DNA of 64,000 nucleotides from Psychrobacter coccoides (GCF_017498085.1 NZ_JAGBKM010000004.1:98041-162040); one strand, 5' to 3'; counted from the stretch's first letter, positions 10,571 to 21,716 are shown. Notes: generated by a model from the letters alone, not told the origin. Made by a program: numbers and translations.

Positions 10571-11572
10571 ATGCAACCTAAAACCGTGCCAGGTAATTTG
10601 ACTCGCACTACTCATTTATATTCATCGACCATTACTATGCCATCACCTGCTCACTTATCTGTTCATTTATCTGAACTTAGCCACCGTCACGTCAAGCGCA
10701 GTGTTTCTACCAACAGCGAGCTAATCGCTGACGTAGAGAAGGGTGCGCTAAATGCCGCGCAGATGCATCTATTGACCGCCGAGACCCAAAGCGCAGGACG
10801 TGGCCAACGGGGACGCTCGTGGCAGTCGCCATGCGGCAATGTCTATCTGTCGTTATACCATCCTGTGCATATGCCCATTAGTGGCTTATTGTCGTTAATC
10901 ATCGGGGTTGAGCTGGCAAAAATGCCAGTTATTGAAACGCTTAATCAACAGCTTCAGGCGCAGCATTTGACACCTATCGGGGTAAAATGGGCCAACGATT
11001 TGGGCTTTTATCAGTTTTTACCGACAGCAGATAACACCGTAGCAGACACGTCAGTGACGCCATTTAGCAAGCTGGCTGGCATTTTGATTGAGCCTGTCAT
11101 ACAAGCCGGCAAGTTAGTTGGTGTCGTTATGGGTGTGGGGCTTAACGTCCAAACAGCGCCAAAACTCACGGCGCAGACTTGTGAAGGCATGAGCTATCAA
11201 GCGCTTAGCTTACAAGACATTTATCAATCCTTAAAACCCAATAGCTCGAGCACGCCTCTACCAAGCCTGCAAACCTTGTATCAACAAATGAGTGCGTCCT
11301 TAATTGCGGCTATAACACGCTTTGAGCATCTGCATATCGAAAAACCCACTGGCCACACTTACTATCTCCAACATTTTTTGCAGCAGTTTGCAGCGCTAGA
11401 TGCGTTATCAGGGTTGCGACTGCGTATCACCCAAGAGCATCATGGCGATGCCAACACCATTACTGGCGCTGCCTGCGGTATTGATGAGCATGGGTGTTTG
11501 CAATTACGCCAAGATAACGGTAAGCTTTCTACGCTTTTTACCGGTCGCATTGATGTGATTGGTAAAGCTTAG
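10571..11572 (+). CDS. birA: Biotin--[acetyl-CoA-carboxylase] ligase, no regulatory domain
   Basis: The protein carries the biotin ligase core: GRGQRGRSW (the biotinyl-AMP loop), VKWANDL with the conserved lysine, KLAGILIEP, and GVGLNV. A small C-terminal domain ends TLFTGRIDVIG. No N-terminal helix-turn-helix precedes the core, so it can biotinylate carrier proteins but should not repress a bio operon as E. coli BirA does. Starts at 10571 and 10637 are both possible and neither has a clear ribosome site. Likely substrates include the methylcrotonyl-CoA carboxylase subunit encoded at 15050-17155. coaX follows 37 bases later. Confidence 0.93.
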   Translation: MQPKTVPGNLTRTTHLYSSTITMPSPAHLSVHLSELSHRHVKRSVSTNSELIADVEKGALNAAQMHLLTAETQSAGRGQRGRSWQSPCGNVYLSLYHPVHMPISGLLSLIIGVELAKMPVIETLNQQLQAQHLTPIGVKWANDLGFYQFLPTADNTVADTSVTPFSKLAGILIEPVIQAGKLVGVVMGVGLNVQTAPKLTAQTCEGMSYQALSLQDIYQSLKPNSSSTPLPSLQTLYQQMSASLIAAITRFEHLHIEKPTGHTYYLQHFLQQFAALDALSGLRLRITQEHHGDANTITGAACGIDEHGCLQLRQDNGKLSTLFTGRIDVIGKA

Positions 11573-11609
11573 ACCTCATACTTAACGAGCACCATATAAA
11601 GGGATTTTT

Positions 11610-12332
11610 ATGCTCTGGTTAGATCTTGGCAACACCCGTCTCAAATACTGGCTTACCGATGATATCGGTCAAATCGTAGCCCACGAGGCCAAACAGCACC
11701 TGCAAGCCCCTGCCGAACTGCTCATGGGCCTAACGGATCGCTTTGAGCGTTATGCGCCTGACTTCATCGGTATCTCGTCTGTACTCGGTGATGAGCTGAA
11801 TGTAAAGGTATCAGAGACCTTAAGCCGACTCGATATCCCTTTTGAGTTTGTCCATGTCGATGCCGCGCATCCACTGATGACCAGCTCCTATGATGCCAAT
11901 CAGCTCGGCTGTGACCGCTGGTTACAGATGCTAGGCGCCGTCGACAAACAAAAGCGCCAGTGTGTTATCGGCTGTGGTACTGCTGTGACGATCGACTTGA
12001 TTGATCACGCTGAGCATTTGGGCGGTTATATTTTCCCCAGTATTTATCTGCAACGTGACTCGCTGTTTTCGGGTACCAAGCAAATCACCATTTCGAACGG
12101 TAGCTTTGATAGTGTCGGCCAAGGCGTAACAACCCAAGATGCCGTTCATCGCGGGATATTATTGTCTATCGTCGGTGCAGTGAATGAAATCAGCAGCCGT
12201 CATCCAAATTTTGAGCTGATTATGACGGGTGGCGATGCTCATATTATCGCTCAACACGTCAATCGTTCTGTCCGTATTCGTGATGATCTATTGTTAAATG
12301 GTCTGTCACGCTATTTTGATCATAGTAAATAG
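11610..12332 (+). CDS. coaX: Type III pantothenate kinase
   Basis: At 240 residues it has the type III (ASKHA-fold) motifs. LDLGNTRLKYW at the N-terminus is the phosphate loop. GCDRW binds pantothenate. GCGTAVTIDLI, HLGGYIFP and MTGGDA follow in order. It phosphorylates pantothenate, the first step of CoA synthesis. An AAAGGG sits before the ATG. The birA-coaX pairing is common in gammaproteobacteria and betaproteobacteria, and the two are probably co-transcribed. Confidence 0.96.
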   Translation: MLWLDLGNTRLKYWLTDDIGQIVAHEAKQHLQAPAELLMGLTDRFERYAPDFIGISSVLGDELNVKVSETLSRLDIPFEFVHVDAAHPLMTSSYDANQLGCDRWLQMLGAVDKQKRQCVIGCGTAVTIDLIDHAEHLGGYIFPSIYLQRDSLFSGTKQITISNGSFDSVGQGVTTQDAVHRGILLSIVGAVNEISSRHPNFELIMTGGDAHIIAQHVNRSVRIRDDLLLNGLSRYFDHSK

Positions 12333-12350
12333 TCATAATAAAATAGCTTC

Positions 12351-12379
12351 GTAGGCTGGGTTAAAAACCCAGCCTACGC
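12351..12379. terminator. Perfect 13-bp hairpin between convergent coaX and liuA
   Basis: CGTAGGCTGGGTT (12351-12363) pairs perfectly with AACCCAGCCTACG (12367-12379) around AAA. There is no T run on either side, so it may be a REP-like hairpin serving as a shared 3' end rather than a classic terminator. Confidence 0.6.
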
Positions 12380-12428
12380 CAATAAGATAAAATAATTGAG
12401 AATCAATTATTTCACTTGTAGATTATTA

Positions 12429-13616
12429 CTATTTGGTCTCGTTAAACAATTCACGACCCACCAACATCCGGCGTATTTCACTGGTACCTGCGCCAATCTC
12501 ATACAACTTGGCATCACGCCATAAGCGGCCGAGTGGATACTCATTGGTATAGCCATTACCGCCAAAGATCTGAATACCCTCACCTGCCATCCATGTGGCT
12601 TTTTCGGCACACCACAGGATCACACTGGCACAGTCTTTACGCACTTCTCGGCTATGACCTGCACCACGCTGATCGAGCATATCGAGGTTTTTGCCGACCG
12701 TGTATAAAAAGCTACGTCCCGCTTGCAAGATAGTGTACATATCAGCCACTTTACCTTGAATGAGCTGAAACTCACCAATTGACTGACCAAACTGTTTACG
12801 ATCATGGATATAAGGCACGACGTTATCCATCACCGCCTGCATGATGCCGATAGGGCCTGCAGCGAGTACCGCACGCTCATAGTCGAGACCACTCATCAGC
12901 ACTTTGACACCATTGCCGACGCCACCTAAGACGTTTTCGCTTGGGACTTTGACATTGTTAAAGGTCATCTCACCCGTATGGCTACCACGCATGCCAAGCT
13001 TGTCAAGCTTTTGCGCCGTACCAAAGCCTTCCATGCCTTTTTCTACTAAAAAGGCAGTCATGCCTTTGGCGCCTAGCTCTGGATTGGTCTTGGCATACAC
13101 CACCATCACATCGGCATCTGGACCATTGGTGATCCACATTTTGCTGCCGTTTAGCACATAGTGACCATCTTTTTCTTCAGCTTTTAGTTTCATACTGACC
13201 ACGTCTGAGCCAGCGCCGGTTTCACTCATCGCTAAAGCCCCGATGAACTCACCGCTGATCAGCTTAGGTAAGTATTTTTGTTTTTGTTCCTCATTGCCAT
13301 TGCGTTTGATTTGGTTAATACACAGGTTTGAGTGCGCACCATAGCTCAGCGCCACAGAGGCAGAAGCACGGCTGATCTCTTCCATTGCCACCATATGCGC
13401 CACGTAGCCCATATCCGAGCCACCATATTCTTCGGGTACAGTAATGCCATGCAAACCCAAGTCGCCCATTTTTTGCCACAAGTCCATAGGAAACTCATCG
13501 CTGCTGTCGATTTCGCTTGCTCGTGGGGCGATTTCTTTTGCAGCAAACTGCTGTACCACGTCACGCAGGGCATCGATATCTTCGCCAAGCTGAAAATTCA
13601 ATCCGGGTAAACTCAT
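12429..13616 (-). CDS. liuA: Isovaleryl-CoA dehydrogenase
   Basis: The start at 13616 (MSLPGLNF) has AAGGA six bases upstream. An ATG further upstream (13667) falls inside a MITE and is rejected. The 395-residue product is an FAD acyl-CoA dehydrogenase with [33 protein letters not shown] and [36 protein letters not shown]. The [11 protein letters not shown] segment carries the glutamate position typical of isovaleryl-CoA dehydrogenases. It oxidises isovaleryl-CoA to 3-methylcrotonyl-CoA in leucine breakdown. It would be the last gene of the liu cluster, but about 500 bases of repeats separate it from liuE. Its promoter must lie in or near MITE copy 2, which ends 34 bases before the start codon. 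Confidence 0.95.
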   Translation of the reverse strand: MSLPGLNFQLGEDIDALRDVVQQFAAKEIAPRASEIDSSDEFPMDLWQKMGDLGLHGITVPEEYGGSDMGYVAHMVAMEEISRASASVALSYGAHSNLCINQIKRNGNEEQKQKYLPKLISGEFIGALAMSETGAGSDVVSMKLKAEEKDGHYVLNGSKMWITNGPDADVMVVYAKTNPELGAKGMTAFLVEKGMEGFGTAQKLDKLGMRGSHTGEMTFNNVKVPSENVLGGVGNGVKVLMSGLDYERAVLAAGPIGIMQAVMDNVVPYIHDRKQFGQSIGEFQLIQGKVADMYTILQAGRSFLYTVGKNLDMLDQRGAGHSREVRKDCASVILWCAEKATWMAGEGIQIFGGNGYTNEYPLGRLWRDAKLYEIGAGTSEIRRMLVGRELFNETK

Positions 13617-13650
13617 AACCATTCCTTGTATTTTGATGTTTAGTTTCTTA

Positions 13651-13826
13651 CTAGGGCATGTCCTCAATTCAATCGAAGGATACCTAAATGGGCTAAAAAT
13701 GGCTAAATCTTGCCAAACATCGTTAAATAGCTAGGTAATATCCCGATATTATCTGCGCTATTTTCCTTGTTTGACGGCAATTTATCTCATTTTTATCGCC
13801 ATTTTTAAAATGAGGACACGCCCTAG
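13651..13826 (-). repeat. MITE-like palindromic element, copy 2 (176 bp)
   Basis: Ends CTAGGGCATGTCCTCA and TGAGGACACGCCCTAG pair at 15 of 16 positions. The inside is the inverse of the copy at 9880-10045, with clear matches over most of its length. It lies directly upstream of the liuA ribosome site. Confidence 0.92.
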
Positions 13827-13854
13827 AGCTGTGTCAATTTAAAAAGAGAGGATA

Positions 13855-13927
13855 GGGCTGGGGCAAATTTTTTGAAGCCTCTGGAGTGACGAAGTCGCAC
13901 AGCAAGCGAAGAAAATTGGTACCAGCC
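13855..13927 (+). repeat. Second short-repeat family, copy A
   Basis: The unit GGGCTGGGGCAAATTTTTT...GTCGCACAGCAAGCGAAG...TTGGTACCAGCC has short inverted ends (GGCTGG/CCAGCC). Related units occur at 51256-51321 and 62258-62340 and, inverted, at 43865-43948. No coding capacity. Confidence 0.7.
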
Positions 13928-13935
13928 ATAAATCC

Positions 13936-13969
<34 letters not shown>

Positions 13970-14007
13970 TCATTTAGCTTAAGACTAATTGTATTTTTGA
14001 TGCCATA

Positions 14008-14106
14008 GTTAATTCAATTTAAAAGTGCTACAAGACAACCGAGTGTAGATGTATGTTGAATACTTCAAGCGAGGCTAACGCTGTAACACTTTTATAGTGA
14101 ATTGAC
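14008..14106. repeat. Third inverted-repeat element (about 99 bp)
   Basis: GTTAATTCAATTTAAAAGTG (14008-14027) pairs with CACTTTTATAGTGAATTGAC (14087-14106) with few mismatches, and the pairing extends inward through TGCTACA/TGTAACA. It lies 8 bases beyond the liuE stop and may act as its 3' structure. A half-unit resembling one end (TATAGTCAATTCAAAGTAAAG) is seen near 41963. Confidence 0.7.
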
Positions 14107-14114
14107 ATTATCGG

Positions 14115-15035
14115 TCAAGACTGACGTTTATTGATAATGGCACGTGCCACGCTTGAGCCATTACGGCGACCCAAAAACTCACTGATACGCTCACCTGCCA
14201 CGACCAACTTATCCAAATCAATACCCGTACTGATGCCCATGCCGTGCAGCATATAGACCACATCTTCAGTGGCGACATTGCCCGTTGCGCCTTTGGCATA
14301 CGGACAGCCACCAAGCCCTGCCACTGAGGTATCAAACTCGCTGACCCCCATCTGCAGTGCCGCCAAAGTATTACTAACGGCTTGACCATAAGTATCATGG
14401 AAATGCCCTGAGAGCATAGTGATATCGGCATACTCGAGCGCGGAGTGTAGGGCTCGCTGCACTTTTAGCGGTGTGCCGACGCCGATAGTATCAGCGATAC
14501 CAATCTGCTCAGCGCCAATCTCAACCAAACGCTTGGTGACATAAGCCACTTGACTAGGATCGATCTCGCCCTCATAAGGACAGCCAACCGTACAAGAGAT
14601 GACGCCACGCACCTTAATGCCTTGTGCTTTTGCAGCAGCAGCAACAGGAGCAAAGCGCTCAATACTCTCATCGATACTGCAATTGATGTTTTTTTGACTA
14701 AAGGTCTCACTGGCTGAACCAAAAATGACCACTTCGTCAGGGCGGTGCTCGATGGCGTTGTCAAACCCGCGCATATTGGGCACCAGTACTGAATAGACAA
14801 TATCATCACGCCTCGTCTCTGCCAGCGCCGTCATCAGCTCACTGTTATCGCCCATTTGTGGTACCCACTTGGGCGAAACAAAACTGGTCGCTTCCAGTTT
14901 TTTTACCCCTGCAGCGATCAAATCACTGATAAGCGTCTGCTTCACTGCCGTTGGCACTGTCATGGCTTCGTTTTGCAGTCCGTCCCGAGGGCTGACATCG
15001 ACGATGCGCACATGATCTGGATACGAGTGATTCAT
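14115..15035 (-). CDS. liuE: Hydroxymethylglutaryl-CoA lyase
   Basis: The 306-residue TIM-barrel protein has VDVSPRDGLQNE at the N-terminus (active-site arginine and aspartate). The C-terminal signature AGLGGCPYAKGATGNVATED includes the loop cysteine. GHFHDTYGQAVSN carries metal-ligand histidines. It cleaves 3-hydroxy-3-methylglutaryl-CoA to acetoacetate and acetyl-CoA, the last step of leucine catabolism. AAGGA precedes the ATG. It starts 14 bases after liuD and belongs to the same operon. Confidence 0.97.
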   Translation of the reverse strand: MNHSYPDHVRIVDVSPRDGLQNEAMTVPTAVKQTLISDLIAAGVKKLEATSFVSPKWVPQMGDNSELMTALAETRRDDIVYSVLVPNMRGFDNAIEHRPDEVVIFGSASETFSQKNINCSIDESIERFAPVAAAAKAQGIKVRGVISCTVGCPYEGEIDPSQVAYVTKRLVEIGAEQIGIADTIGVGTPLKVQRALHSALEYADITMLSGHFHDTYGQAVSNTLAALQMGVSEFDTSVAGLGGCPYAKGATGNVATEDVVYMLHGMGISTGIDLDKLVVAGERISEFLGRRNGSSVARAIINKRQS

Positions 15036-15049
15036 ATTTGTCGTCCTTT

Positions 15050-17155
15050 TTATTGACCATCTTCAGTGTCGATACGCAGTAGCTCATCGCCATCAGCGAC
15101 CAAGTCACCTGCACCAAATAATAGCTCTGCTACCGTACCATCGGTCGGGGCTGTAATGGTGTGCTCAATCTTCATCGCCTCGATCACCGCCAATGGCTCG
15201 CCCTTTTTCACACTATCACCAACAGCGACCTTAAAGGCCACGACTTGACCTGGCATAGGTGATTTTAAGCTACCAGCAGCAGCACTGTCTTCGCCCACAT
15301 GCGCCATGATATCAATGAGCGTAATCTCGTCACGACCTTGATCAGTAAACACATGCACAGTCTCATTGTGTACCCAGCTCTGAGCGCTGATACGAGCGTC
15401 ATCAAGCCATAAGGTATGATTGTGAGCATCTTGACTGGTGTAGCTGACTTGCCCTTCATAAACTATTTCTGTCTGAGCGGCGACATTGACATTGCCATCA
15501 TCTTGAGTACTAGCGATCTCTTTTTCGATGACCAGCGCAAAGCTGCTGAGAGTCTCGTTCCCGTTTTTGCTGTCGACACCATTTGCATTATGCCAATGAC
15601 TGATGCGGGCGCTGTAAGTTTGCTCATCATAAATCAAGCTAAACGATCTGCTATAGTCGCTATAAGCACGGAAGCCAGTAGATTGACTAAAGGGATCTAT
15701 ACCTGCTTGTGCTGTGTCTTCACTCGCCAGCTGCTGCACGATCGCCGTGACCGTAAGCGTCGATAAATCTAGTGGGTGCTGATCAAACAGCTCGTCCGCT
15801 TCACGTTCAATCAGTGCCGTATCCAAGTTGGCTTGACTGAAGGACTCCGTATTTAAAATATAACGTAAAAATGCCACATTGGTAGGTAACCCAACGATAC
15901 GTGTCTGTCCCAAGGCTCGATCCAGCTTAGCCAACGCCTGCTCTCGAGTCGGCGCATGCACGATCAGCTTGGCAATCATAGAGTCATAAAAGGGACTAAT
16001 CACATCACCCTCGCGAACCCCATCATCAATACGTACCTCATCAACGACAAAGGTGCTATGCGCAGGCTTTTGGTAAGCAAAAAGTGTACCCGTCGCTGGT
16101 AAAAAATCATTATCAGGGTTTTCAGCACAAATACGTGCTTCGATGGCGTGACCGCTTATGGTCAGCTCATTTTGCTGTTTGGGTAAAGCCTGACCTGCCG
16201 CCACCTTGAGCTGCCATTCAACCAAATCAACGCCAGTAATGGCTTCACTAACAGGGTGCTCAACTTGCAAACGGGTATTCATCTCCATGAAATAAAAGCT
16301 CATCTCGCCTGCACGCTGCTCAACGATGAACTCAACTGTCCCTGCGCCAACATAGCTGACTGCACGAGCAGCATCGATTGCAGCGTCTCCCATTGCTTTG
16401 CGCATGGCCTCATCGACACCAGGCGCTGGTGCTTCTTCTAGCACTTTTTGATGACGGCGCTGTACTGAGCAATCACGCTCAAACAGATGCACATAGTTGC
16501 CATGACTGTCACCGAAAACCTGAATTTCGATGTGGCGTGGCTTGAGGGCATACTTTTCGATCAGTACTTGGTCATTGCCAAAGCTGGTAATGGCTTCACG
16601 GCGACATGAGTCTAGCAATCCAATAAAGTCGCTACTCTGCTCTACGATACGCATGCCTTTACCACCGCCACCTGCACTGGCTTTAATCAGGACTGGATAG
16701 CCAATAGCGTCTGCTTGCTGCTGCAAAAACTCGGCATCTTGATTATCGCCATGATAGCCTGGTATCAAGGGTACACCAGCGGCTTCCATCAAACGCTTGG
16801 ACTCCGACTTACCACCCATTGCTCGAATCGCATCCGCAGAAGGACCGATAAACACCAGTCCTGCATCTTGACAGGCTTGAGCAAACTCCGCATTTTCACT
16901 TAAAAAACCATAACCCGGATGGATTGCTTGTGCACCGACATCGAGTGCGATGTTAATGATAGCATCGCCTTTAAGATAGCTGTCTTTGGGGGCCGAGCCG
17001 CCCAAATAAACGGCTTCATCACAGACAGCGACATGCTTGGCCATACGATCAGCATCAGAGTAAACAGCGACGGTACTTACGCCCATACGCTTGGCAGTAG
17101 CGGCAACTCGGCAAGCAATTTCACCACGGTTGGCGATTAAAATTTTAGAAAACAT
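15050..17155 (-). CDS. liuD: 3-methylcrotonyl-CoA carboxylase, biotin-containing alpha subunit
   Basis: At 701 residues it has the full biotin carboxylase module: ILIANRGEIACRV, the ATP-grasp glycine loop KASAGGGGKGMR, and MEMNTRLQVEHPVSE. A middle domain and a C-terminal biotinyl carrier domain follow, with the acceptor lysine in VIEAMKIEHTI (about residue 660). The MKI instead of MKM after the alanine is a common variant. It carboxylates biotin using ATP and bicarbonate for transfer by the liuB product. It lies 24 bases after liuC in a minus-strand operon and requires the biotin ligase nearby. Confidence 0.96.
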   Translation of the reverse strand: MFSKILIANRGEIACRVAATAKRMGVSTVAVYSDADRMAKHVAVCDEAVYLGGSAPKDSYLKGDAIINIALDVGAQAIHPGYGFLSENAEFAQACQDAGLVFIGPSADAIRAMGGKSESKRLMEAAGVPLIPGYHGDNQDAEFLQQQADAIGYPVLIKASAGGGGKGMRIVEQSSDFIGLLDSCRREAITSFGNDQVLIEKYALKPRHIEIQVFGDSHGNYVHLFERDCSVQRRHQKVLEEAPAPGVDEAMRKAMGDAAIDAARAVSYVGAGTVEFIVEQRAGEMSFYFMEMNTRLQVEHPVSEAITGVDLVEWQLKVAAGQALPKQQNELTISGHAIEARICAENPDNDFLPATGTLFAYQKPAHSTFVVDEVRIDDGVREGDVISPFYDSMIAKLIVHAPTREQALAKLDRALGQTRIVGLPTNVAFLRYILNTESFSQANLDTALIEREADELFDQHPLDLSTLTVTAIVQQLASEDTAQAGIDPFSQSTGFRAYSDYSRSFSLIYDEQTYSARISHWHNANGVDSKNGNETLSSFALVIEKEIASTQDDGNVNVAAQTEIVYEGQVSYTSQDAHNHTLWLDDARISAQSWVHNETVHVFTDQGRDEITLIDIMAHVGEDSAAAGSLKSPMPGQVVAFKVAVGDSVKKGEPLAVIEAMKIEHTITAPTDGTVAELLFGAGDLVADGDELLRIDTEDGQ

Positions 17156-17179
17156 AACTATCCCTGTGTCTCATCGTTA

Positions 17180-17992
17180 TTATTTATCATCTTGTGTTTT
17201 ATCTGTTGTTAACCAGTCAGGTTTGCGCTTTTGTAAGAACGCTTGTACGCCCTCACGACCTTGCTCTGATGAGCGGATATCAGCGATACCTTTGACCGTA
17301 TCGGCGATCAATTCGTCGGTAATCGTTGCGCCAGCAACATCATGTAATAGCTGCTTGCAGGTTTTGACTGCATGAGGACTGTTTTTGACTACTTTTTCGC
17401 AAAATGCAGCAACCCTTTCATTGAGAGACTCTTCACTAACACGCTCGTGAATAAAGCCCAGCTGACGTGCTTTTTTGGCATCAAACACTTCCGCGCTTAA
17501 AAAGTAGCGATGCGACGCTCTAGCCCCTAATGCTCTTACGACATAGGGGCTAATGGTGGCAGGCGCTAAGCCCAGACGTACTTCGCTTAAGCAAAAATTG
17601 GCAATCTTTACAGCGATGGCCACATCACAAACAGCCACCAACCCCATGCCACCTGCGTAGACATCGCCTTGAATGGCAGCGACCGTTGGCTTAGGGCACT
17701 CATAAATGGTCTTGAGCATTTGTGCTAATTTATCGGCGTCAGCCAAGTTCTCTTCATAGTTATAATCAGCCATAGCACGCATCCAGTTTAGATCCGCACC
17801 AGCACAGAACGCTTTGCCCGCCGCTGCTAGCACAATGACTCGCACATTATCGTCATTGCCAAGTGTGGTAAAAACCTCGGTTAACTCGGCAATCATCTCG
17901 TCATTAAAGGCATTGCGTATCTCAGGACGGTTTAGCGTCACTGTCGCTACGTGCTGCTCGGTGGCGACCAATAGACTTTTATAATTATTCAT
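17180..17992 (-). CDS. liuC: Enoyl-CoA hydratase family protein, probable methylglutaconyl-CoA hydratase
   Basis: The 270-residue crotonase-fold protein has the oxyanion-hole segments AFCAGADLNWMR and GDVYAGGMGLVAVCDVAIA. FCLSEVRLGLAPATISPYV carries the conserved catalytic-glutamate region. Family membership is certain. The exact substrate is inferred from position between the two methylcrotonyl-CoA carboxylase genes, where the step is hydration of 3-methylglutaconyl-CoA to HMG-CoA. Confidence 0.92.
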   Translation of the reverse strand: MNNYKSLLVATEQHVATVTLNRPEIRNAFNDEMIAELTEVFTTLGNDDNVRVIVLAAAGKAFCAGADLNWMRAMADYNYEENLADADKLAQMLKTIYECPKPTVAAIQGDVYAGGMGLVAVCDVAIAVKIANFCLSEVRLGLAPATISPYVVRALGARASHRYFLSAEVFDAKKARQLGFIHERVSEESLNERVAAFCEKVVKNSPHAVKTCKQLLHDVAGATITDELIADTVKGIADIRSSEQGREGVQAFLQKRKPDWLTTDKTQDDK

Positions 17993-18115
17993 ATCTCATT
18001 ATCTCAATGTTTTATATGCCACTCACAACCACTATTATTTATAGGCGTAGACTGTGGCTTTAGCTTCCATAAACTGTCTGATTTCAGATTCCACTGAAAA
18101 GCTGAATGTAACAAG

Positions 18116-19726
18116 CTACATTCTAAAGACCCCATAAGTGGTCTCTTCAATCGGTGCGTTATAGGCAGCGCTCAGCCCTAATGCCAATACCTTGCGTGTA
18201 TCGGCAGGATCGATGACGCCATCATCCCAAAGACGGGCGGTGGCATAATAAGGATGGCCTTGCTCTTCATACATATCGAGAATTGGTGCTTTAAATGCCG
18301 CTTCGTCCTCCGCACTCCACTCCTCGCCTTTGCGCTCAAAGTTATCACGCTTCACTGTTGCCAAGACCGAAGCCGCTTGCTCACCGCCCATTACTGAAAT
18401 ACGCGCATTGGGCCACATCCATAAGAAGCGTGGACTGTAGGCTCGGCCACACATGCCATAGTTACCGGCACCAAATGAGCCACCGACGATAACGGTGAAT
18501 TTTGGTACTTTAGCATTGGCAACCGCCATCACCATCTTAGCCCCATGACGGGCGATGCCTTCGTTTTCGTACTTGCGCCCCACCATAAAGCCGGTAATGT
18601 TTTGCAAAAATACCAGTGGGATTTTGCGCTTGCAGCACAGCTCAATGAAGTGCGTGCCTTTTTGTGCCGACTCACTAAACAAGATGCCGTTATTGGCGAT
18701 GATGCCGACTGGCATGCCTTCGATATGGGCAAAGCCACAGACTAATGTGGTGCCAAAGCGTGCTTTGAATTCATCAAAAGCACTGTCATCGACGATACGA
18801 GCGATGATCTCTTTAATGTCAAAGGGTTTACGCTTGTCGGTCGGAATGATGCCGTATAATTCTTTAGCATCATAGCGTGGTGGACGTGGGGTAATCTGGT
18901 TAGGGATCTGTTTGTCAGGGCGGTTGAGGTGGCTAACGATGTTACGAGCAATCGATAGCGCATGAGTATCGCTCTGCGCCAAATGATCGACGACCCCTGA
19001 TAGGCGAGTATGCACATCGCCGCCACCCAAGTCCTCAGCACTAACCTCTTCGCCAGTCGCCGCTTTGACAAGTGGTGGGCCGCCCAAAAAGATAGTACCC
19101 TGCTCTTTGACAATGATAGACTCATCACTCATTGCCGGTACATAAGCACCACCAGCAGTACAGCTGCCCATAACCACAGCGATCTGAGGAATACCTGCCG
19201 CACTCATATTGGCTTGATTAAAGAAGATACGGCCAAAGTGCTCTTTGTCTGGAAACACGTCGTCTTGGTTGGGCAGGTTTGCACCGCCTGAGTCCACCAG
19301 ATACACACAAGGCAAGTTATTTTCTTGTGCAATCTCTTGCGCCCGTAGATGCTTTTTGACTGTCATGGGGTAGTAAGTACCACCTTTTACTGTGGCATCA
19401 TTACAGACAATCATACACTCAGTCCCGTTGATGCGACCGATGCCAGCGATAACACCTGCGGCGGGAATGTCTTCGCCATACATATCGTGCGCTGCCATCG
19501 GAGCCACTTCTAAAAACGGCGTGCCCACATCAAGCAGACGCTCAACACGCTCACGAGGGAGCAGCTTGCCACGTGCTAGATGCTTGGCTCGTGCTCGCTC
19601 TGAGCCACCTTGCACGACTTTATGCAGGTGCGCATATAGATCATCAACGACGGCTTGCATTGCGGCACTGTTTTGCTGAAACTCGCTGGCGTTTGGACTC
19701 AATTTACTGGTTATGATAGCGCTCAT
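18116..19726 (-). CDS. liuB: 3-methylcrotonyl-CoA carboxylase, beta (carboxyltransferase) subunit
   Basis: The 536-residue protein matches the acyl-CoA carboxyltransferase family: [21 protein letters not shown] at the N-terminus, [16 protein letters not shown] in the first crotonase half, and [15 protein letters not shown] and [16 protein letters not shown] in the second. It transfers the carboxyl group from biotin on LiuD to 3-methylcrotonyl-CoA. AAGGGATATC precedes the ATG. It follows the acyl-CoA synthetase gene by 120 bases and precedes liuC by 123. Confidence 0.97.
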   Translation of the reverse strand: MSAIITSKLSPNASEFQQNSAAMQAVVDDLYAHLHKVVQGGSERARAKHLARGKLLPRERVERLLDVGTPFLEVAPMAAHDMYGEDIPAAGVIAGIGRINGTECMIVCNDATVKGGTYYPMTVKKHLRAQEIAQENNLPCVYLVDSGGANLPNQDDVFPDKEHFGRIFFNQANMSAAGIPQIAVVMGSCTAGGAYVPAMSDESIIVKEQGTIFLGGPPLVKAATGEEVSAEDLGGGDVHTRLSGVVDHLAQSDTHALSIARNIVSHLNRPDKQIPNQITPRPPRYDAKELYGIIPTDKRKPFDIKEIIARIVDDSAFDEFKARFGTTLVCGFAHIEGMPVGIIANNGILFSESAQKGTHFIELCCKRKIPLVFLQNITGFMVGRKYENEGIARHGAKMVMAVANAKVPKFTVIVGGSFGAGNYGMCGRAYSPRFLWMWPNARISVMGGEQAASVLATVKRDNFERKGEEWSAEDEAAFKAPILDMYEEQGHPYYATARLWDDGVIDPADTRKVLALGLSAAYNAPIEETTYGVFRM

Positions 19727-19846
19727 GATATCCCTTTTTTTTATACATAAATGCGAGTAACTTTGTTATGCCAATAGTACTGAAGGCTGATCGTTTTAAG
19801 CGTTACTCTTGTGATTAATCTTAGATGCTTTGGTTATGATATAAAC

Positions 19847-21616
19847 TTACTCTAAGCCCAACTCTTCAATCATCATTTCGGTAATTTTATACTTTTGAAT
19901 TTTACCGGTGACGGTCATTGGATATTCTTCGACAAAACGGTAATACTGTGGCACTTTGTAGTGAGCAATATGATCACGGCAGAACTGCTTCACCTCATCT
20001 TCAGTCAGTGTCTCATCTTGTTTGGTGATGATCCAAGCCGCTAAGACTTCGCCATACTTTTTATCAGGAACTCCGACAACTTGTACGTCTCGAATCTTAG
20101 GATGACGATACAGATAGTTTTCGATCTCTACTGGATAGATATTCTCTCCACCTCGAATCACCATATCTTTACTACGGCCCACCACTTTGACATAACCGTC
20201 TTCGTCCATGGTGGCCAAATCGCCAGTATGCATCCAATTATCTTGGATAGCCTCTCGGGTTTTAAAGCGGCTGCCCCAGTAGCCTTTCATCACTGAGTAG
20301 CCACGAGTCAGGAGCTCACCTGTCTCACCAATCGGAACGATCTCGCCTGTTTCAGTATCGACAATCTTAACCTCAAGGGCCGGCTGTACCAAACCCACAG
20401 TAGAAACTTGCTTTTCAAGCGGGGTATGTTTGTTGGTTTGACAGGAGACAGGACTGGTCTCGGTCATACCATAAGCGATCGTCACCTCGCTCATATGCAT
20501 CTCATCAATGACTCGGCGCATGACCTCAATCGGACAGCTTGAGCCTGCCATGATACCCGTGCGCAGCGTCGATAAATCATATTGCGCAAAATCTGGATGA
20601 TCCAGCATGGCGATAAACATCGTGGGTACACCATGCAATGCGGTGCACTTCTCTTCTTGGACTGCTTTTAGGACACTTAAAGGCTCAAAACCATCATTAG
20701 GATAAACAATACAGCCGCCATGGGTAAGAATGGCCAGATTGCCGAGCACCATACCAAAGCAGTGATATAACGGTACAGGGATACACAAGACATCTTCTTC
20801 TGTCAGGTTCATCGCCTCACCGATAAAGTAGCCATTATTGAGGATATTACGGTGGGTTAACGTGGCGCCTTTTGGTGTGCCTGTCGTCCCACTGGTAAAC
20901 TGCACGTTAATGGGATCTGTGTTCTTAAGTGTCGCTTGCCGCTCTGCGACACGTGGGTCATTGGCGTCGCCTTCTGCCATCCAATCGGAGAACTTTTGCA
21001 TATAGCTGAATTCTTCATCGTTGTTTGGCTCATCAATCCAAATGATACGCTCAATCGTAGGTATCTCGACCAAATCTAGCTGGGTATAGTCTTTATGATA
21101 AATTTCAGGGCACAGCTCACGAATCAAGCTGGCATAATCACTACTTTTAAAGTGACGCATCAGTACCAGCGCCGAGCAGCCTAGTTTGTTTAAGGCATAC
21201 TGCAGCTCAAAGGTACGATAGGCCGGATTTATGTTGACAAGGATAACGCCTATCTTTGCCGTCGCCAGCTGCATTAATAGCCACTCGCTATTGTTATGTG
21301 ACCAGATACCGATACGATCGCCAACCTCAAGCCCCATCTCAATGATGGCACTGGCCAGTTTATTGACTTGCTGCTGTAGCTCACGATAAGTCCAGCGGAT
21401 GTTTTGATGGCGAGAAACCAAAGCTTCACGCTCTGGGTATTTAGAAACAATAGCATCGAAAAAATCGCCGATGGTCGCTTCAATCAGCGGCACATCAGGA
21501 CCTTTATCATAGCTTTGAGTGAGTGGCGCATTGGCAGATTTTGCGCCCATATTGATGGTTGGTACTTTATCTAAGATATCATTGTAAATGATATCGTAAT
21601 CCATATCTTGAGTCAT
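19847..21616 (-). CDS. Acyl-CoA synthetase (AMP-forming, FadD/AlkK-like)
   Basis: The 589-residue adenylate-forming enzyme shows the phosphate loop [18 protein letters not shown], the YGMTETSP motif, and the hinge and C-terminal motifs [22 protein letters not shown] and TGKIQKYKI. It activates a carboxylic acid to its CoA thioester. As first gene of the liu-type cluster it may activate isovalerate, methylcrotonate or a related branched or medium-chain acid; the substrate is inferred only from context. AAAGGA precedes the ATG, and a 19-base palindrome lies 101 bases upstream. Confidence 0.92.
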   Translation of the reverse strand: MTQDMDYDIIYNDILDKVPTINMGAKSANAPLTQSYDKGPDVPLIEATIGDFFDAIVSKYPEREALVSRHQNIRWTYRELQQQVNKLASAIIEMGLEVGDRIGIWSHNNSEWLLMQLATAKIGVILVNINPAYRTFELQYALNKLGCSALVLMRHFKSSDYASLIRELCPEIYHKDYTQLDLVEIPTIERIIWIDEPNNDEEFSYMQKFSDWMAEGDANDPRVAERQATLKNTDPINVQFTSGTTGTPKGATLTHRNILNNGYFIGEAMNLTEEDVLCIPVPLYHCFGMVLGNLAILTHGGCIVYPNDGFEPLSVLKAVQEEKCTALHGVPTMFIAMLDHPDFAQYDLSTLRTGIMAGSSCPIEVMRRVIDEMHMSEVTIAYGMTETSPVSCQTNKHTPLEKQVSTVGLVQPALEVKIVDTETGEIVPIGETGELLTRGYSVMKGYWGSRFKTREAIQDNWMHTGDLATMDEDGYVKVVGRSKDMVIRGGENIYPVEIENYLYRHPKIRDVQVVGVPDKKYGEVLAAWIITKQDETLTEDEVKQFCRDHIAHYKVPQYYRFVEEYPMTVTGKIQKYKITEMMIEELGLE

Positions 21617-21716
21617 AACGAGTCCTTTCGCTTTTTACCTTTTACGAACTATAGGCTTTTGTTCTTCCTTAAATATAAGCCACTATACCGCCAAAAATGA
21701 AACCCTGTCAATAACG